Below are positions 49,414-60,431 of a DNA stretch of 64,000 nt, piece by piece (position 1 is the stretch's first letter; the number at the start of each line of letters is the position of its first letter). The stretch is taken from NCBI GenBank assembly GCA_030272155.1, contig CP126200.1:372001-436000 (forward strand), given 5' to 3'. The translations under genes were made by a program, and so were the position numbers. The DNA comes from Tetradesmus obliquus (lineage: Eukaryota; Chlorophyta; Chlorophyceae; Sphaeropleales; Scenedesmaceae). The notes beneath the pieces were generated by a model. The model did not search any database, had not been told where the DNA came from, and saw nothing but the letters and a program-made list of their open reading frames with translations.

Positions 49414-50921
49414 ATGGCACCAGCACATTGCCGGCGCCGTGCGGTGCGCACACACAGGAGCCCAACCAGCAGAGGAGCTGTCAGAAAGGTGAGCTTGCAG
49501 GGAGTGTCAATCAACGACCTGCTGACAGCTGCTAGCTGTCTAGAGTGCAGCCAGCAGCCATATACATTCTAAGCCCTGCAGCAGCAGCAGCAGCAGCGTG
49601 CTCAGCGCTGATCATCCCTAGGCCAGTTGCCAGCCGTACCCGTGCGCTGCTTGTTGTCACGGCATACAAACACCCTGTCCAGCCTGCTGCGCACCACATC
49701 CCACAAATCTGGCAGCCTCAGTGCATCGGCCATGACAGAGGCAGGTGTGATGTTCATGAATATGTCACGCAGCGTCCGCTGCAGATCACGCGGTGATACA
49801 TCTGCACCAGTCAGCTGGTAGGTGTTGTACAGATGGTTGCGGAAGCTAGCCTTGAGGCTGCCGAATGCATGCTCAATGGGCTGGTTGAAGTCTGGGGAGT
49901 AGGGTGCAATTTGCAGCACCTGCTCTGGGCTGATGCCAACTGCAGCTAGGAGCTCTGCGGCATCCTGCCCGACATGAACACTGGGGTTGTCGAAGATGTA
50001 CAGCGGCGTAGTGCCGCGCGCGCGCTGCTGTTGGTTAGCCTTCTCTGCAAGCTCCTTCATGCAGTGGACAAACTCCAGCTGTGTCATGCTCTTGGCCTTC
50101 ACGTTCTTCTTCTTCTTCTGCCTCTTCAACTGCAGGTGCAGGTTTTGCCGGGTTGGCAGCGGAAAGCCTTGTTAGCAGCAGCGCAGCTGAATGTGCAAGT
50201 GGATGAAAAGGGACGCCCATTCATCAGGCTTGAGGCAGATGGTAAAAGCAGGCCCAGGATCATCAGCTTGGGGATACGCAAGCGGCCACTGTACTGGGCC
50301 ATGACGGGCTGCCTGCCAGGTGTGCAGCACTTCAAGTTCTGCGAGCCGCGCGCTGCCGCAACTGAAGCAGCTCTGGAGTGCAAGCAGTGTGCATGTTTGA
50401 TGCCTAAAGTGGGTGGCACAGGCGCACGCAACATGCCTGCAAGTGAGGAGCAGCTGATGCGCAAGCTGTACAGGTTGGGAATATGTGACAGCATGTGCGC
50501 GCAAGTGGCAGTAGGGTGGTGGCGAGGCCGGGTCGATTTCTTGCATGCGCAGCGCAGCGTGCTGATTCAAGCAGATGGGACATGCCATGACACTGGTATG
50601 TATGACAACAGCACAGAGAAGCTGTTGCAGCGCGACGTTGCCTTCTGTGCTGCTGCGTATGCCAAGTTCCTGCCAGCAGGCGGCAGTGTGCTGCGGGTGC
50701 GCACATGTGAAAGTGACTGGCAGGATTCCCTGGAGACTGGTTTCCAGCTTGCTGCTGGGGGTGGTGTCATTGTGCTGTCACCAAGCTACTCTGCTGTTAT
50801 GGTCAGCGCAGGCCGCGGTGTGCAGCGCGCCTTCCCTGAGGCACTGCGAGATGCACTGCCACGTTGTGTGTACACAGAACGCAACAGCTGGCATGTCTTT
50901 CAATGGCGCGCATCTAAGTAA
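49414..50921 (+). CDS. Nuclease-like protein of the array, unit 1 (VSR/DUF559-type signature)
   Basis: Exon 1 is 49414-49488 (25 basic residues, MAPAHCRRRAVRTHRSPTSR and on) and exon 2 is 50136-50921, joined in phase 0 to give 286 aa. Exon 2 is read from GTGCAG after the acceptor CTGCAG. Key segment: E-E-Q at 129-131, RVDFLHAQRSVLIQADGTCH (Asp159, Gln170, Asp172, His176), then KLLQRDVAF and SVLRVRTCESDW. The order E, D, hydrophobic strand, (E/Q)-x-D-G-x-x-H, Q-R-D and V-L-R-V is the layout of VSR/DUF559 PD-(D/E)XK nucleases. RAP-type domains are a looser alternative. Cys107, 110 and 112 could bind metal. Exon 1 is less certain than exon 2. Exon 2 lies wholly inside the transposase intron on the other strand. 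Confidence 0.65.
49524..49540. terminator. Perfect 7-bp hairpin beyond the transposase stop
   Basis: GACAGCT, three loop bases, AGCTGTC. It lies 60-80 bases past the transposase stop codon (minus strand) and inside the nuclease-gene intron. Repeated in each unit. Confidence 0.4.
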
Positions 50922-51817
50922 TAGCAGCACACACTCACATAGTATGGTGTGCTGGGGTTGCCAACGTGGTCAATGTTGTCTGTTGTGCCGGTGGTGAACT
51001 TGCAGTAGACAGCGCCGTGCACCGCGTTGACGGCGCACACAAAGTGTAGCTTGACTGGTTTGTTGTCCTGGCCCTTGCGCATCCACTTGCATGGTAGCAC
51101 AGCATGTACGTTTGCATCATGTGCATCGCAATACACCTTGATGGCGCCGCCTGCTAGGTTGGACATCCAGAGTTTGCACTCATCAACAAAATAAATTCTG
51201 CTCAGCAAGTCTGGCTCATCCTGGAACATCTTGTAGAGCCTCTCTGCTGCAGCCTTTCTCCTGTCTTTCTGCTTGTCTGTCAGGTCCATCTTCACATCTA
51301 TTCTTCTGCGCACCAGGTTGGGGTCAACAGCTTTCATGCGCTTCAGCAGTTGCTTGGGCCTGATGTTGTACTTCCTGCATAGGCCACCCAGGTACTCATT
51401 TTCCTGACAAGCAAGTTTGATTGATGTCCACCATACATGCACGTCGACTTTCTTCTTTGCTTCTGCACTTGGGTAGGCCTTGACTACCTTGCCAGCTTTG
51501 AATGTTTCACTGGCCTTTAATGCCACGTCATGTGGGACTTTTGGGGGTCTGCCCTTGTGCTTGGGAGTTGCCACCGTGCCATACTGCTTGAAGTTCTTGT
51601 AGTGGGTCATGCAGAAGGAATTCAGGTCCTGTTTGATTTGAGCAGCATGCTTAGGAAAGTGTACTCTGTAATAGCCTGCCGCACCCTTTGGACTGCCGGC
51701 GATGGCTAGCATCGTGAGCACCGCCACCACCGCCGCCACCCGCGCGCCCGTTGACTTGCGGTTGCTCTCCCATCCCAAAGGGTGCTTGCGCACCATGGAC
51801 AGCCACCCTGCAGCCAT
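49602..51817 (-). CDS. Tc1/mariner-IS630-type DDE transposase, unit 1
   Basis: Exon 1 is 50939-51817 (donor TAT/GTGAGT) and exon 2 is 49602-50129 (acceptor CTGCAG), joined in phase 0 to give 468 aa. An N-terminal DNA-binding part includes KHKGRPPKVP and YNIRPKQLLKRMK. The catalytic core has IYFVDECKLWMSN (Asp212), YIFDNPSVH (Asp340) and APYSPDFNQPIEHAFGSLK (Glu379). That is the D-D-E layout of IS630/Tc1/mariner with 38 residues between the second Asp and the Glu. The first Asp is in exon 1 and the other two residues in exon 2, so only the spliced product has the whole triad. Without splicing the frame ends soon after YVSVCCYYLDARH. The coding sequence lacks the poly-Gln runs of the host genes. 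Confidence 0.85.
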
Positions 51818-53720
51818 GGATTCAAAACATATGCAGGAGTCAGCTGTGCTTCTGCTAGCAGTGCAAACAGAAATAACATGTCAGGTCAACCTAATGTTTG
51901 CAGCAACCTGGAGTTTGACCAGCCTTCACTAGGCACTGGTACGAAAGTAGCGCAAAGGCAGCATACTCATTAAATGCAACTTTCAACAACGAATCTAAAT
52001 CAAATTGAGCCACTATATGGGGTGCTGTGTAACTTGAGTAAAGTGCTTGCAAACCACCTGCTGCGCCCCGACTCTTTGAATTTTCGCGGGTCTGTTATCT
52101 GCTGCTTTCTGCTGCTATAGGGCGCTGCTGCCTGCACATATGTATTTATGTAACCGTTTCTACTTCTGGGCAGCACCTGCTGGCTGATCGGGCTCTGCAG
52201 CTGTGGTGTGCCAAGTGCCCTGCCGCTGTTGTTGCGGTCTGCTGTCTGGCCCTGTACGTTGTGCGCTGCGCTGCTGCTGCTAATCTTGTTGCTTATCACC
52301 GATCAACGTTTCAGCATTACAGGCAGCTGCTGCGCGTGTGCAGCTAGGGTGGTTGAGCACAGTTGGTTGAGTGCTGCCAGTCCACACACTCTCCTGCAGA
52401 CATTCATCTTGTGTGATCACGCTGAATTCTGGAGCTGAAAAAAACTAGCAGTTTGGAGCGGGCGCTGCAAGCAGGTGAGGTGCCTGCAGGACAGCTGACA
52501 TGCAAGCAAACCAAGGCAGCAGGTTCAGCAGCTGTGCCTTGCTGTACCTACCACAAGCAGCAGGTTGCTGTGCCAGCATGGCTTTCTGTTTGTGTGCTAT
52601 GTGGCTTTGTCTCATATCTGGGATGCTAGGTTCGTACCCTACCCCACTGAAGGCAAAAATGCACATCTTCCTTTGCTGCAGCAGTTCTCAGCCTGCATTG
52701 CAATCCTGCTGCTGCTGTTTCTGGGCAAAGTTGATGAAATGCCTGCCCACCTTTTTATGTTATAGCAGGCCTGCTGCAACTGCTGCTGGTGGTGCAGCTG
52801 TCCCAAATCCTGCATTACTGTTGTTTGCAATTGCTGGGACCTGCCTGGCCAGCAGCACATTCAGCAGCAGACAGCAGAGTGCAGCTCAGAGGAGGGTGCT
52901 GTCACCTGCTGTAGCCTCTGTTTTTCGAATGCACACTTTGCCAGGCAAGACAGCAGCAGCAGCAGCCTGGTGGTCATGCAGTGCTGCTGCTAAATTCACA
53001 AAAGCACATTCAGAGCACAGCCTTGTCTTGAAAGACGTTTTAAAAGCAATCCGAATTGTCTGCTGTTGCTGCCGCAGCACGATCGAGCTGGCATAGCCTG
53101 CACAGGTGTCTTGGACTCACTGGCTCCGTGACCAGGCTGGCTGCCCGGCGTCCCACCGGAGAAAATTCTCGGCCCAGTAAGATGTAAGAATCAGCTGTTA
53201 TGTATGAGGATAAGTTTGCAGCGTGACAGCTGTCTGCATCGAGAGTGGCTGATTCGGCAGCACTTCCCCGTCACGGATTACCTGACTCAAACACAGCTTT
53301 CTCCTGCCGTGCGTCAGCTCAATTAAATACTTGAATAGATGTTATTACAATGCCAAGAGTGCAGCAACATCAAAGCATCCTGCTTGGTAGGGCAACCGTT
53401 GAGACAAGTAACGTGTGGTTCAGTAGCTGGAGCTGCATGAAGCACATGTTAGCACGTACAATAATTAATTTTAGCCGTAACAAGTACAATCATTCACGCA
53501 CATTGGCTCAACTCGCCTGCATGTGAACTGCCCATCAACAGCACTGCTGCCCTGGCAGAACTGCCTTGCCACGCGCGCGCGCTTTTCACTCTGGGCCAGT
53601 CTATGCACCAATACACCATCTGACAATTATTATCAGATAACAATCTATCAACTTATCATGCCTGTGGCTGTCCATGCTGGCATACAGTTGAAAACAGAGA
53701 CATAACCACCCAGCTACAGC

Positions 53721-55228
53721 ATGGCACCAGCACATTGCCGGCGCCGTGCGGTGCGCACACACAGGAGCCCAACCAGCAGAGGAGCTGTCAGAAAGGTGAG
53801 CTTGCAGGGAGTGTCAATCAACGACCTGCTGACAGCTGCTAGCTGTCTAGAGTGCAGCCAGCAGCCATATACATTCTAAGCCCTGCAGCAGCAGCAGCAG
53901 CAGCGTGCTCAGCGCTGATCATCCCTAGGCCAGTTGCCAGCCGTACCCGTGCGCTGCTTGTTGTCACGGCATACAAACACCCTGTCCAGCCTGCTGCGCA
54001 CCACATCCCACAAATCTGGCAGCCTCAGTGCATCGGCCATGACAGAGGCAGGTGTGATGTTCATGAATATGTCACGCAGCGTCCGCTGCAGATCACGCGG
54101 TGATACATCTGCACCAGTCAGCTGGTAGGTGTTGTACAGATGGTTGCGGAAGCTAGCCTTGAGGCTGCCGAATGCATGCTCAATGGGCTGGTTGAAGTCT
54201 GGGGAGTAGGGTGCAATTTGCAGCACCTGCTCTGGGCTGATGCCAACTGCAGCTAGGAGCTCTGCGGCATCCTGCCCGACATGAACACTGGGGTTGTCGA
54301 AGATGTACAGCGGCGTAGTGCCGCGCGCGCGCTGCTGTTGGTTAGCCTTCTCTGCAAGCTCCTTCATGCAGTGGACAAACTCCAGCTGTGTCATGCTCTT
54401 GGCCTTCACGTTCTTCTTCTTCTTCTGCCTCTTCAACTGCAGGTGCAGGTTTTGCCGGGTTGGCAGCGGAAAGCCTTGTTAGCAGCAGCGCAGCTGAATG
54501 TGCAAGTGGATGAAAAGGGACGCCCATTCATCAGGCTTGAGGCAGATGGTAAAAGCAGGCCCAGGATCATCAGCTTGGGGATACGCAAGCGGCCACTGTA
54601 CTGGGCCATGACGGGCTGCCTGCCAGGTGTGCAGCACTTCAAGTTCTGCGAGCCGCGCGCTGCCGCAACTGAAGCAGCTCTGGAGTGCAAGCAGTGTGCA
54701 TGTTTGATGCCTAAAGTGGGTGGCACAGGCGCACGCAACATGCCTGCAAGTGAGGAGCAGCTGATGCGCAAGCTGTACAGGTTGGGAATATGTGACAGCA
54801 TGTGCGCGCAAGTGGCAGTAGGGTGGTGGCGAGGCCGGGTCGATTTCTTGCATGCGCAGCGCAGCGTGCTGATTCAAGCAGATGGGACATGCCATGACAC
54901 TGGTATGTATGACAACAGCACAGAGAAGCTGTTGCAGCGCGACGTTGCCTTCTGTGCTGCTGCGTATGCCAAGTTCCTGCCAGCAGGCGGCAGTGTGCTG
55001 CGGGTGCGCACATGTGAAAGTGACTGGCAGGATTCCCTGGAGACTGGTTTCCAGCTTGCTGCTGGGGGTGGTGTCATTGTGCTGTCACCAAGCTACTCTG
55101 CTGTTATGGTCAGCGCAGGCCGCGGTGTGCAGCGCGCCTTCCCTGAGGCACTGCGAGATGCACTGCCACGTTGTGTGTACACAGAACGCAACAGCTGGCA
55201 TGTCTTTCAATGGCGCGCATCTAAGTAA
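53721..55228 (+). CDS. Nuclease-like protein of the array, unit 2
   Basis: Exons 53721-53795 and 54443-55228. The translation is the same 286 residues as in unit 1, with the D-(x)10-Q-A-D-G-x-x-H segment intact. It is antisense to, and interleaved with, the transposase of this unit. Confidence 0.65.
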
Positions 55229-56124
55229 TAGCAGCACACACTCACATAGTATGGTGTGCTGGGGTTGCCAACGTGGTCAATGTTGTCTGTTGTGCCGGTG
55301 GTGAACTTGCAGTAGACAGCGCCGTGCACCGCGTTGACGGCGCACACAAAGTGTAGCTTGACTGGTTTGTTGTCCTGGCCCTTGCGCATCCACTTGCATG
55401 GTAGCACAGCATGTACGTTTGCATCATGTGCATCGCAATACACCTTGATGGCGCCGCCTGCTAGGTTGGACATCCAGAGTTTGCACTCATCAACAAAATA
55501 AATTCTGCTCAGCAAGTCTGGCTCATCCTGGAACATCTTGTAGAGCCTCTCTGCTGCAGCCTTTCTCCTGTCTTTCTGCTTGTCTGTCAGGTCCATCTTC
55601 ACATCTATTCTTCTGCGCACCAGGTTGGGGTCAACAGCTTTCATGCGCTTCAGCAGTTGCTTGGGCCTGATGTTGTACTTCCTGCATAGGCCACCCAGGT
55701 ACTCATTTTCCTGACAAGCAAGTTTGATTGATGTCCACCATACATGCACGTCGACTTTCTTCTTTGCTTCTGCACTTGGGTAGGCCTTGACTACCTTGCC
55801 AGCTTTGAATGTTTCACTGGCCTTTAATGCCACGTCATCTGGGACTTTTGGGGGTCTGCCCTTGTGCTTGGGAGTTGCCACCGTGCCATACTGCTTGAAG
55901 TTCTTGTAGTGGGTCATGCAGAAGGAATTCAGGTCCTGTTTGATTTGAGCAGCATGCTTAGGAAAGTGTACTCTGTAATAGCCTGCCGCACCCTTTGGAC
56001 TGCCGGCGATGGCTAGCATCGTGAGCACCGCCACCACCGCCGCCACCCGCGCGCCCGTTGACTTGCGGTTGCTCTCCCATCCCAAAGGGTGCTTGCGCAC
56101 CATGGACAGCCACCCTGCAGCCAT
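53909..56124 (-). CDS. DDE transposase of the array, unit 2
   Basis: Exons 55246-56124 and 53909-54436, 468 aa with the D-D-E triad intact. It differs from unit 1 by Asp in place of His after KGRPPKVP (residue 96), the residue shared with unit 3. Confidence 0.85.
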
Positions 56125-58027
56125 GGATTCAAAACATATGCAGGAGTCAGCTGTGCTTCTGCTAGCAGTGCAAACAGAAATAACATGTCAGGTCAACCTA
56201 ATGTTTGCAGCAACCTGGAGTTTGACCAGCCTTCACTAGGCACTGGTACGAAAGTAGCGCAAAGGCAGCATACTCATTAAATGCAACTTTCAACAACGAA
56301 TCTAAATCAAATTGAGCCACTATATGGGGTGCTGTGTAACTTGAGTAAAGTGCTTGCAAACCACCTGCTGCGCCCCGACTCTTTGAATTTTCGCGGGTCT
56401 GTTATCTGCTGCTTTCTGCTGCTATAGGGCGCTGCTGCCTGCACATATGTATTTATGTAACCGTTTCTACTTCTGGGCAGCACCTGCTGGCTGATCGGGC
56501 TCTGCAGCTGTGGTGTGCCAAGTGCCCTGCCGCTGTTGTTGCGGTCTGCTGTCTGGCCCTGTACGTTGTGCGCTGCGCTGCTGCTGCTAATCTTGTTGCT
56601 TATCACCGATCAACGTTTCAGCATTACAGGCAGCTGCTGCGCGTGTGCAGCTAGGGTGGTTGAGCACAGTTGGTTGAGTGCTGCCAGTCCACACACTCTC
56701 CTGCAGACATTCATCTTGTGTGATCACGCTGAATTCTGGAGCTGAAAAAAACTAGCAGTTTGGAGCGGGCGCTGCAAGCAGGTGAGGTGCCTGCAGGACA
56801 GCTGACATGCAAGCAAACCAAGGCAGCAGGTTCAGCAGCTGTGCCTTGCTGTACCTACCACAAGCAGCAGGTTGCTGTGCCAGCATGGCTTTCTGTTTGT
56901 GTGCTATGTGGCTTTGTCTCATATCTGGGATGCTAGGTTCGTACCCTACCCCACTGAAGGCAAAAATGCACATCTTCCTTTGCTGCAGCAGTTCTCAGCC
57001 TGCATTGCAATCCTGCTGCTGCTGTTTCTGGGCAAAGTTGATGAAATGCCTGCCCACCTTTTTATGTTATAGCAGGCCTGCTGCAACTGCTGCTGGTGGT
57101 GCAGCTGTCCCAAATCCTGCATTACTGTTGTTTGCAATTGCTGGGACCTGCCTGGCCAGCAGCACATTCAGCAGCAGACAGCAGAGTGCAGCTCAGAGGA
57201 GGGTGCTGTCACCTGCTGTAGCCTCTGTTTTTCGAATGCACACTTTGCCAGGCAAGACAGCAGCAGCAGCAGCCTGGTGGTCATGCAGTGCTGCTGCTAA
57301 ATTCACAAAAGCACATTCAGAGCACAGCCTTGTCTTGAAAGACGTTTTAAAAGCAATCCGAATTGTCTGCTGTTGCTGCCGCAGCACGATCGAGCTGGCA
57401 TAGCCTGCACAGGTGTCTTGGACTCACTGGCTCCGTGACCAGGCTGGCTGCCCGGCGTCCCACCGGAGAAAATTCTCGGCCCAGTAAGATGTAAGAATCA
57501 GCTGTTATGTATGAGGATAAGTTTGCAGCGTGACAGCTGTCTGCATCGAGAGTGGCTGATTCGGCAGCACTTCCCCGTCACGGATTACCTGACTCAAACA
57601 CAGCTTTCTCCTGCCGTGCGTCAGCTCAATTAAATACTTGAATAGATGTTATTACAATGCCAAGAGTGCAGCAACATCAAAGCATCCTGCTTGGTAGGGC
57701 AACCGTTGAGACAAGTAACGTGTGGTTCAGTAGCTGGAGCTGCATGAAGCACATGTTAGCACGTACAATAATTAATTTTAGCCGTAACAAGTACAATCAT
57801 TCACGCACATTGGCTCAACTCGCCTGCATGTGAACTGCCCATCAACAGCACTGCTGCCCTGGCAGAACTGCCTTGCCACGCGCGCGCGCTTTTCACTCTG
57901 GGCCAGTCTATGCACCAATACACCATCTGACAATTATTATCAGATAACAATCTATCAACTTATCATGCCTGTGGCTGTCCATGCTGGCATACAGTTGAAA
58001 ACAGAGACATAACCACCCAGCTACAGC

Positions 58028-59535
58028 ATGGCACCAGCACATTGCCGGCGCCGTGCGGTGCGCACACACAGGAGCCCAACCAGCAGAGGAGCTGTCAGAA
58101 AGGTGAGCTTGCAGGGAGTGTCAATCAACGACCTGCTGACAGCTGCTAGCTGTCTAGAGTGCAGCCAGCAGCCATATACATTCTAAGCCCTGCAGCAGCA
58201 GCAGCAGCAGCGTGCTCAGCGCTGATCATCCCTAGGCCAGTTGCCAGCCGTACCCGTGCGCTGCTTGTTGTCACGGCATACAAACACCCTGTCCAGCCTG
58301 CTGCGCACCACATCCCACAAATCTGGCAGCCTCAGTGCATCAGCCATGACAGAGGCAGGTGTGATGTTCATGAATATGTCACGCAGCGTCCGCTGCAGAT
58401 CACGCGGTGATACATCTGCACCAGTCAGCTGGTAGGTGTTGTACAGATGGTTGCGGAAGCTAGCCTTGAGGCTGCCGAATGCATGCTCAATGGGCTGGTT
58501 GAAGTCTGGGGAGTAGGGTGCAATTTGCAGCACCTGCTCTGGGCTGATGCCAACTGCAGCTAGGAGCTCTGCGGCATCCTGCCCGACATGAACACTGGGG
58601 TTGTCGAAGATGTACAGCGGCGTAGTGCCGCGCGCGCGCTGCTGTTGGTTAGCCTTCTCTGCAAGCTCCTTCATGCAGTGGACAAACTCCAGCTGTGTCA
58701 TGCTCTTGGCCTTCACGTTCTTCTTCTTCTTCTGCCTCTTCAACTGCAGGTGCAGGTTTTGCCGGGTTGGCAGCGGAAAGCCTTGTTAGCAGCAGCGCAG
58801 CTGAATGTGCAAGTGGATGAAAAGGGACGCCCATTCATCAGGCTTGAGGCAGATGGTAAAAGCAGGCCCAGGATCATCAGCTTGGGGATACGCAAGCGGC
58901 CACTGTACTGGGCCATGACGGGCTGCCTGCCAGGTGTGCAGCACTTCAAGTTCTGCGAGCCGCGCGCTGCCGCAACTGAAGCAGCTCTGGAGTGCAAGCA
59001 GTGTGCATGTTTGATGCCTAAAGTGGGTGGCACAGGCGCACGCAACATGCCTGCAAGTGAGGAGCAGCTGATGCGCAAGCTGTACAGGTTGGGAATATGT
59101 GACAGCATGTGCGCGCAAGTGGCAGTAGGGTGGTGGCGAGGCCGGGTCGATTTCTTGCATGCGCAGCGCAGCGTGCTGATTCAAGCAGATGGGACATGCC
59201 ATGACACTGGTATGTATGACAACAGCACAGAGAAGCTGTTGCAGCGCGACGTTGCCTTCTGTGCTGCTGCGTATGCCAAGTTCCTGCCAGCAGGCGGCAG
59301 TGTGCTGCGGGTGCGCACATGTGAAAGTGACTGGCAGGATTCCCTGGAGACTGGTTTCCAGCTTGCTGCTGGGGGTGGTGTCATTGTGCTGTCACCAAGC
59401 TACTCTGCTGTTATGGTCAGCGCAGGCCGCGGTGTGCAGCGCGCCTTCCCTGAGGCACTGCGAGATGCACTGCCACGTTGTGTGTACACAGAACGCAACA
59501 GCTGGCATGTCTTTCAATGGCGCGCATCTAAGTAA
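58028..59535 (+). CDS. Nuclease-like protein of the array, unit 3
   Basis: Exons 58028-58102 and 58750-59535, same 286-residue product and the same interleaving with the transposase as in the other units. Confidence 0.65.
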
Positions 59536-60431
59536 TAGCAGCACACACTCACATAGTATGGTGTGTTGGGGTTGCCAACGTGGTCAATGTTGTCTGTTGT
59601 GCCGGTGGTGAACTTGCAGTAGACAGCGCCGTGCACCGCGTTGACGGCGCACACAAAGTGTAGCTTGACTGGTTTGTTGTCCTGGCCCTTGCGCATCCAC
59701 TTGCATGGTAGCACAGCATGTACGTTTGCATCATGTGCATCGCAATACACCTTGATGGCGCCGCCTGCTAGGTTGGACATCCAGAGTTTGCACTCATCAA
59801 CAAAATAAATTCTGCTCAGCAAGTCTGGCTCATCCTGGAACATCTTGTAGAGCCTCTCTGCTGCAGCCTTTCTCCTGTCTTTCTGCTTGTCTGTCAGGTC
59901 CATCTTCACATCTATTCTTCTGCGCACCAGGTTGGGGTCAACAGCTTTCATGCGCTTCAGCAGTTGCTTGGGCCTGATGTTGTACTTCCTGCATAGGCCA
60001 CCCAGGTACTCATTTTCCTGACAAGCAAGTTTGATTGATGTCCACCATACATGCACGTCGACTTTCTTCTTTGCTTCTGCACTTGGGTAGGCCTTGACTA
60101 CCTTGCCAGCTTTGAATGTTTCACTGGCCTTTAATGCCACGTCATCTGGGACTTTTGGGGGTCTGCCCTTGTGCTTGGGAGTTGCCACCGTGCCATACTG
60201 CTTGAAGTTCTTGTAGTGGGTCATGCAGAAGGAATTCAGGTCCTGTTTGATTTGAGCAGCATGCTTAGGAAAGTGTACTCTGTAATAGCCTGCCGCACCC
60301 TTTGGACTGCCGGCGATGGCTAGCATCGTGAGCACCGCCACCACCGCCGCCACCCGCGCGCCCGTTGACTTGCGGTTGCTCTCCCATCCCAAAGGGTGCT
60401 TGCGCACCATGGACAGCCACCCTGCAGCCAT
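58216..60431 (-). CDS. DDE transposase of the array, unit 3
   Basis: Exons 59553-60431 and 58216-58743, triad intact. It differs from unit 2 by Asn for Ser three residues from the exon 1 end (GNPNTPYY). The change at 58342 is silent for the protein. Confidence 0.85.

Larger units (their letters stand above)
47618..51924. mobile_element. Tandem array unit 1 (4,307 bp): transposase plus nuclease-like gene
   Basis: This is the first unit of a head-to-tail array with exact period 4,307. Similarity between the host junction and later unit junctions begins at TTCACTAGGCACTGGTACG (47618, 51925, 56232, 60539). Layout within the unit: about 1.8 kb without a recognised gene, nuclease exon 1 (+), transposase exon 2 (-), nuclease exon 2 (+), transposase exon 1 (-), then about 107 bases to the next unit. 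Terminal inverted repeats could not be settled by eye. The two unit edges share only a weak AGGC(AC)TGGT-type match in inverted orientation. The left flank is host DNA, 305 bases past the DHFS stop. Confidence 0.85.
51925..56231. mobile_element. Tandem array unit 2 (4,307 bp)
   Basis: Same layout and almost the same sequence as unit 1. One visible difference is C at 55839 (G at 51532 in unit 1), which changes His to Asp in the transposase. It agrees with unit 1 at the two positions that distinguish units 3 and 4. Confidence 0.85.

Noticed and set aside
49974-50135. N-terminal extension of the nuclease frame up to ATG 49974
   Set aside because: It is the antisense of transposase exon 2 and reads as Leu/Val-rich filler. 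An acceptor at 50130-50135 and a separate basic exon 1 give a better model.
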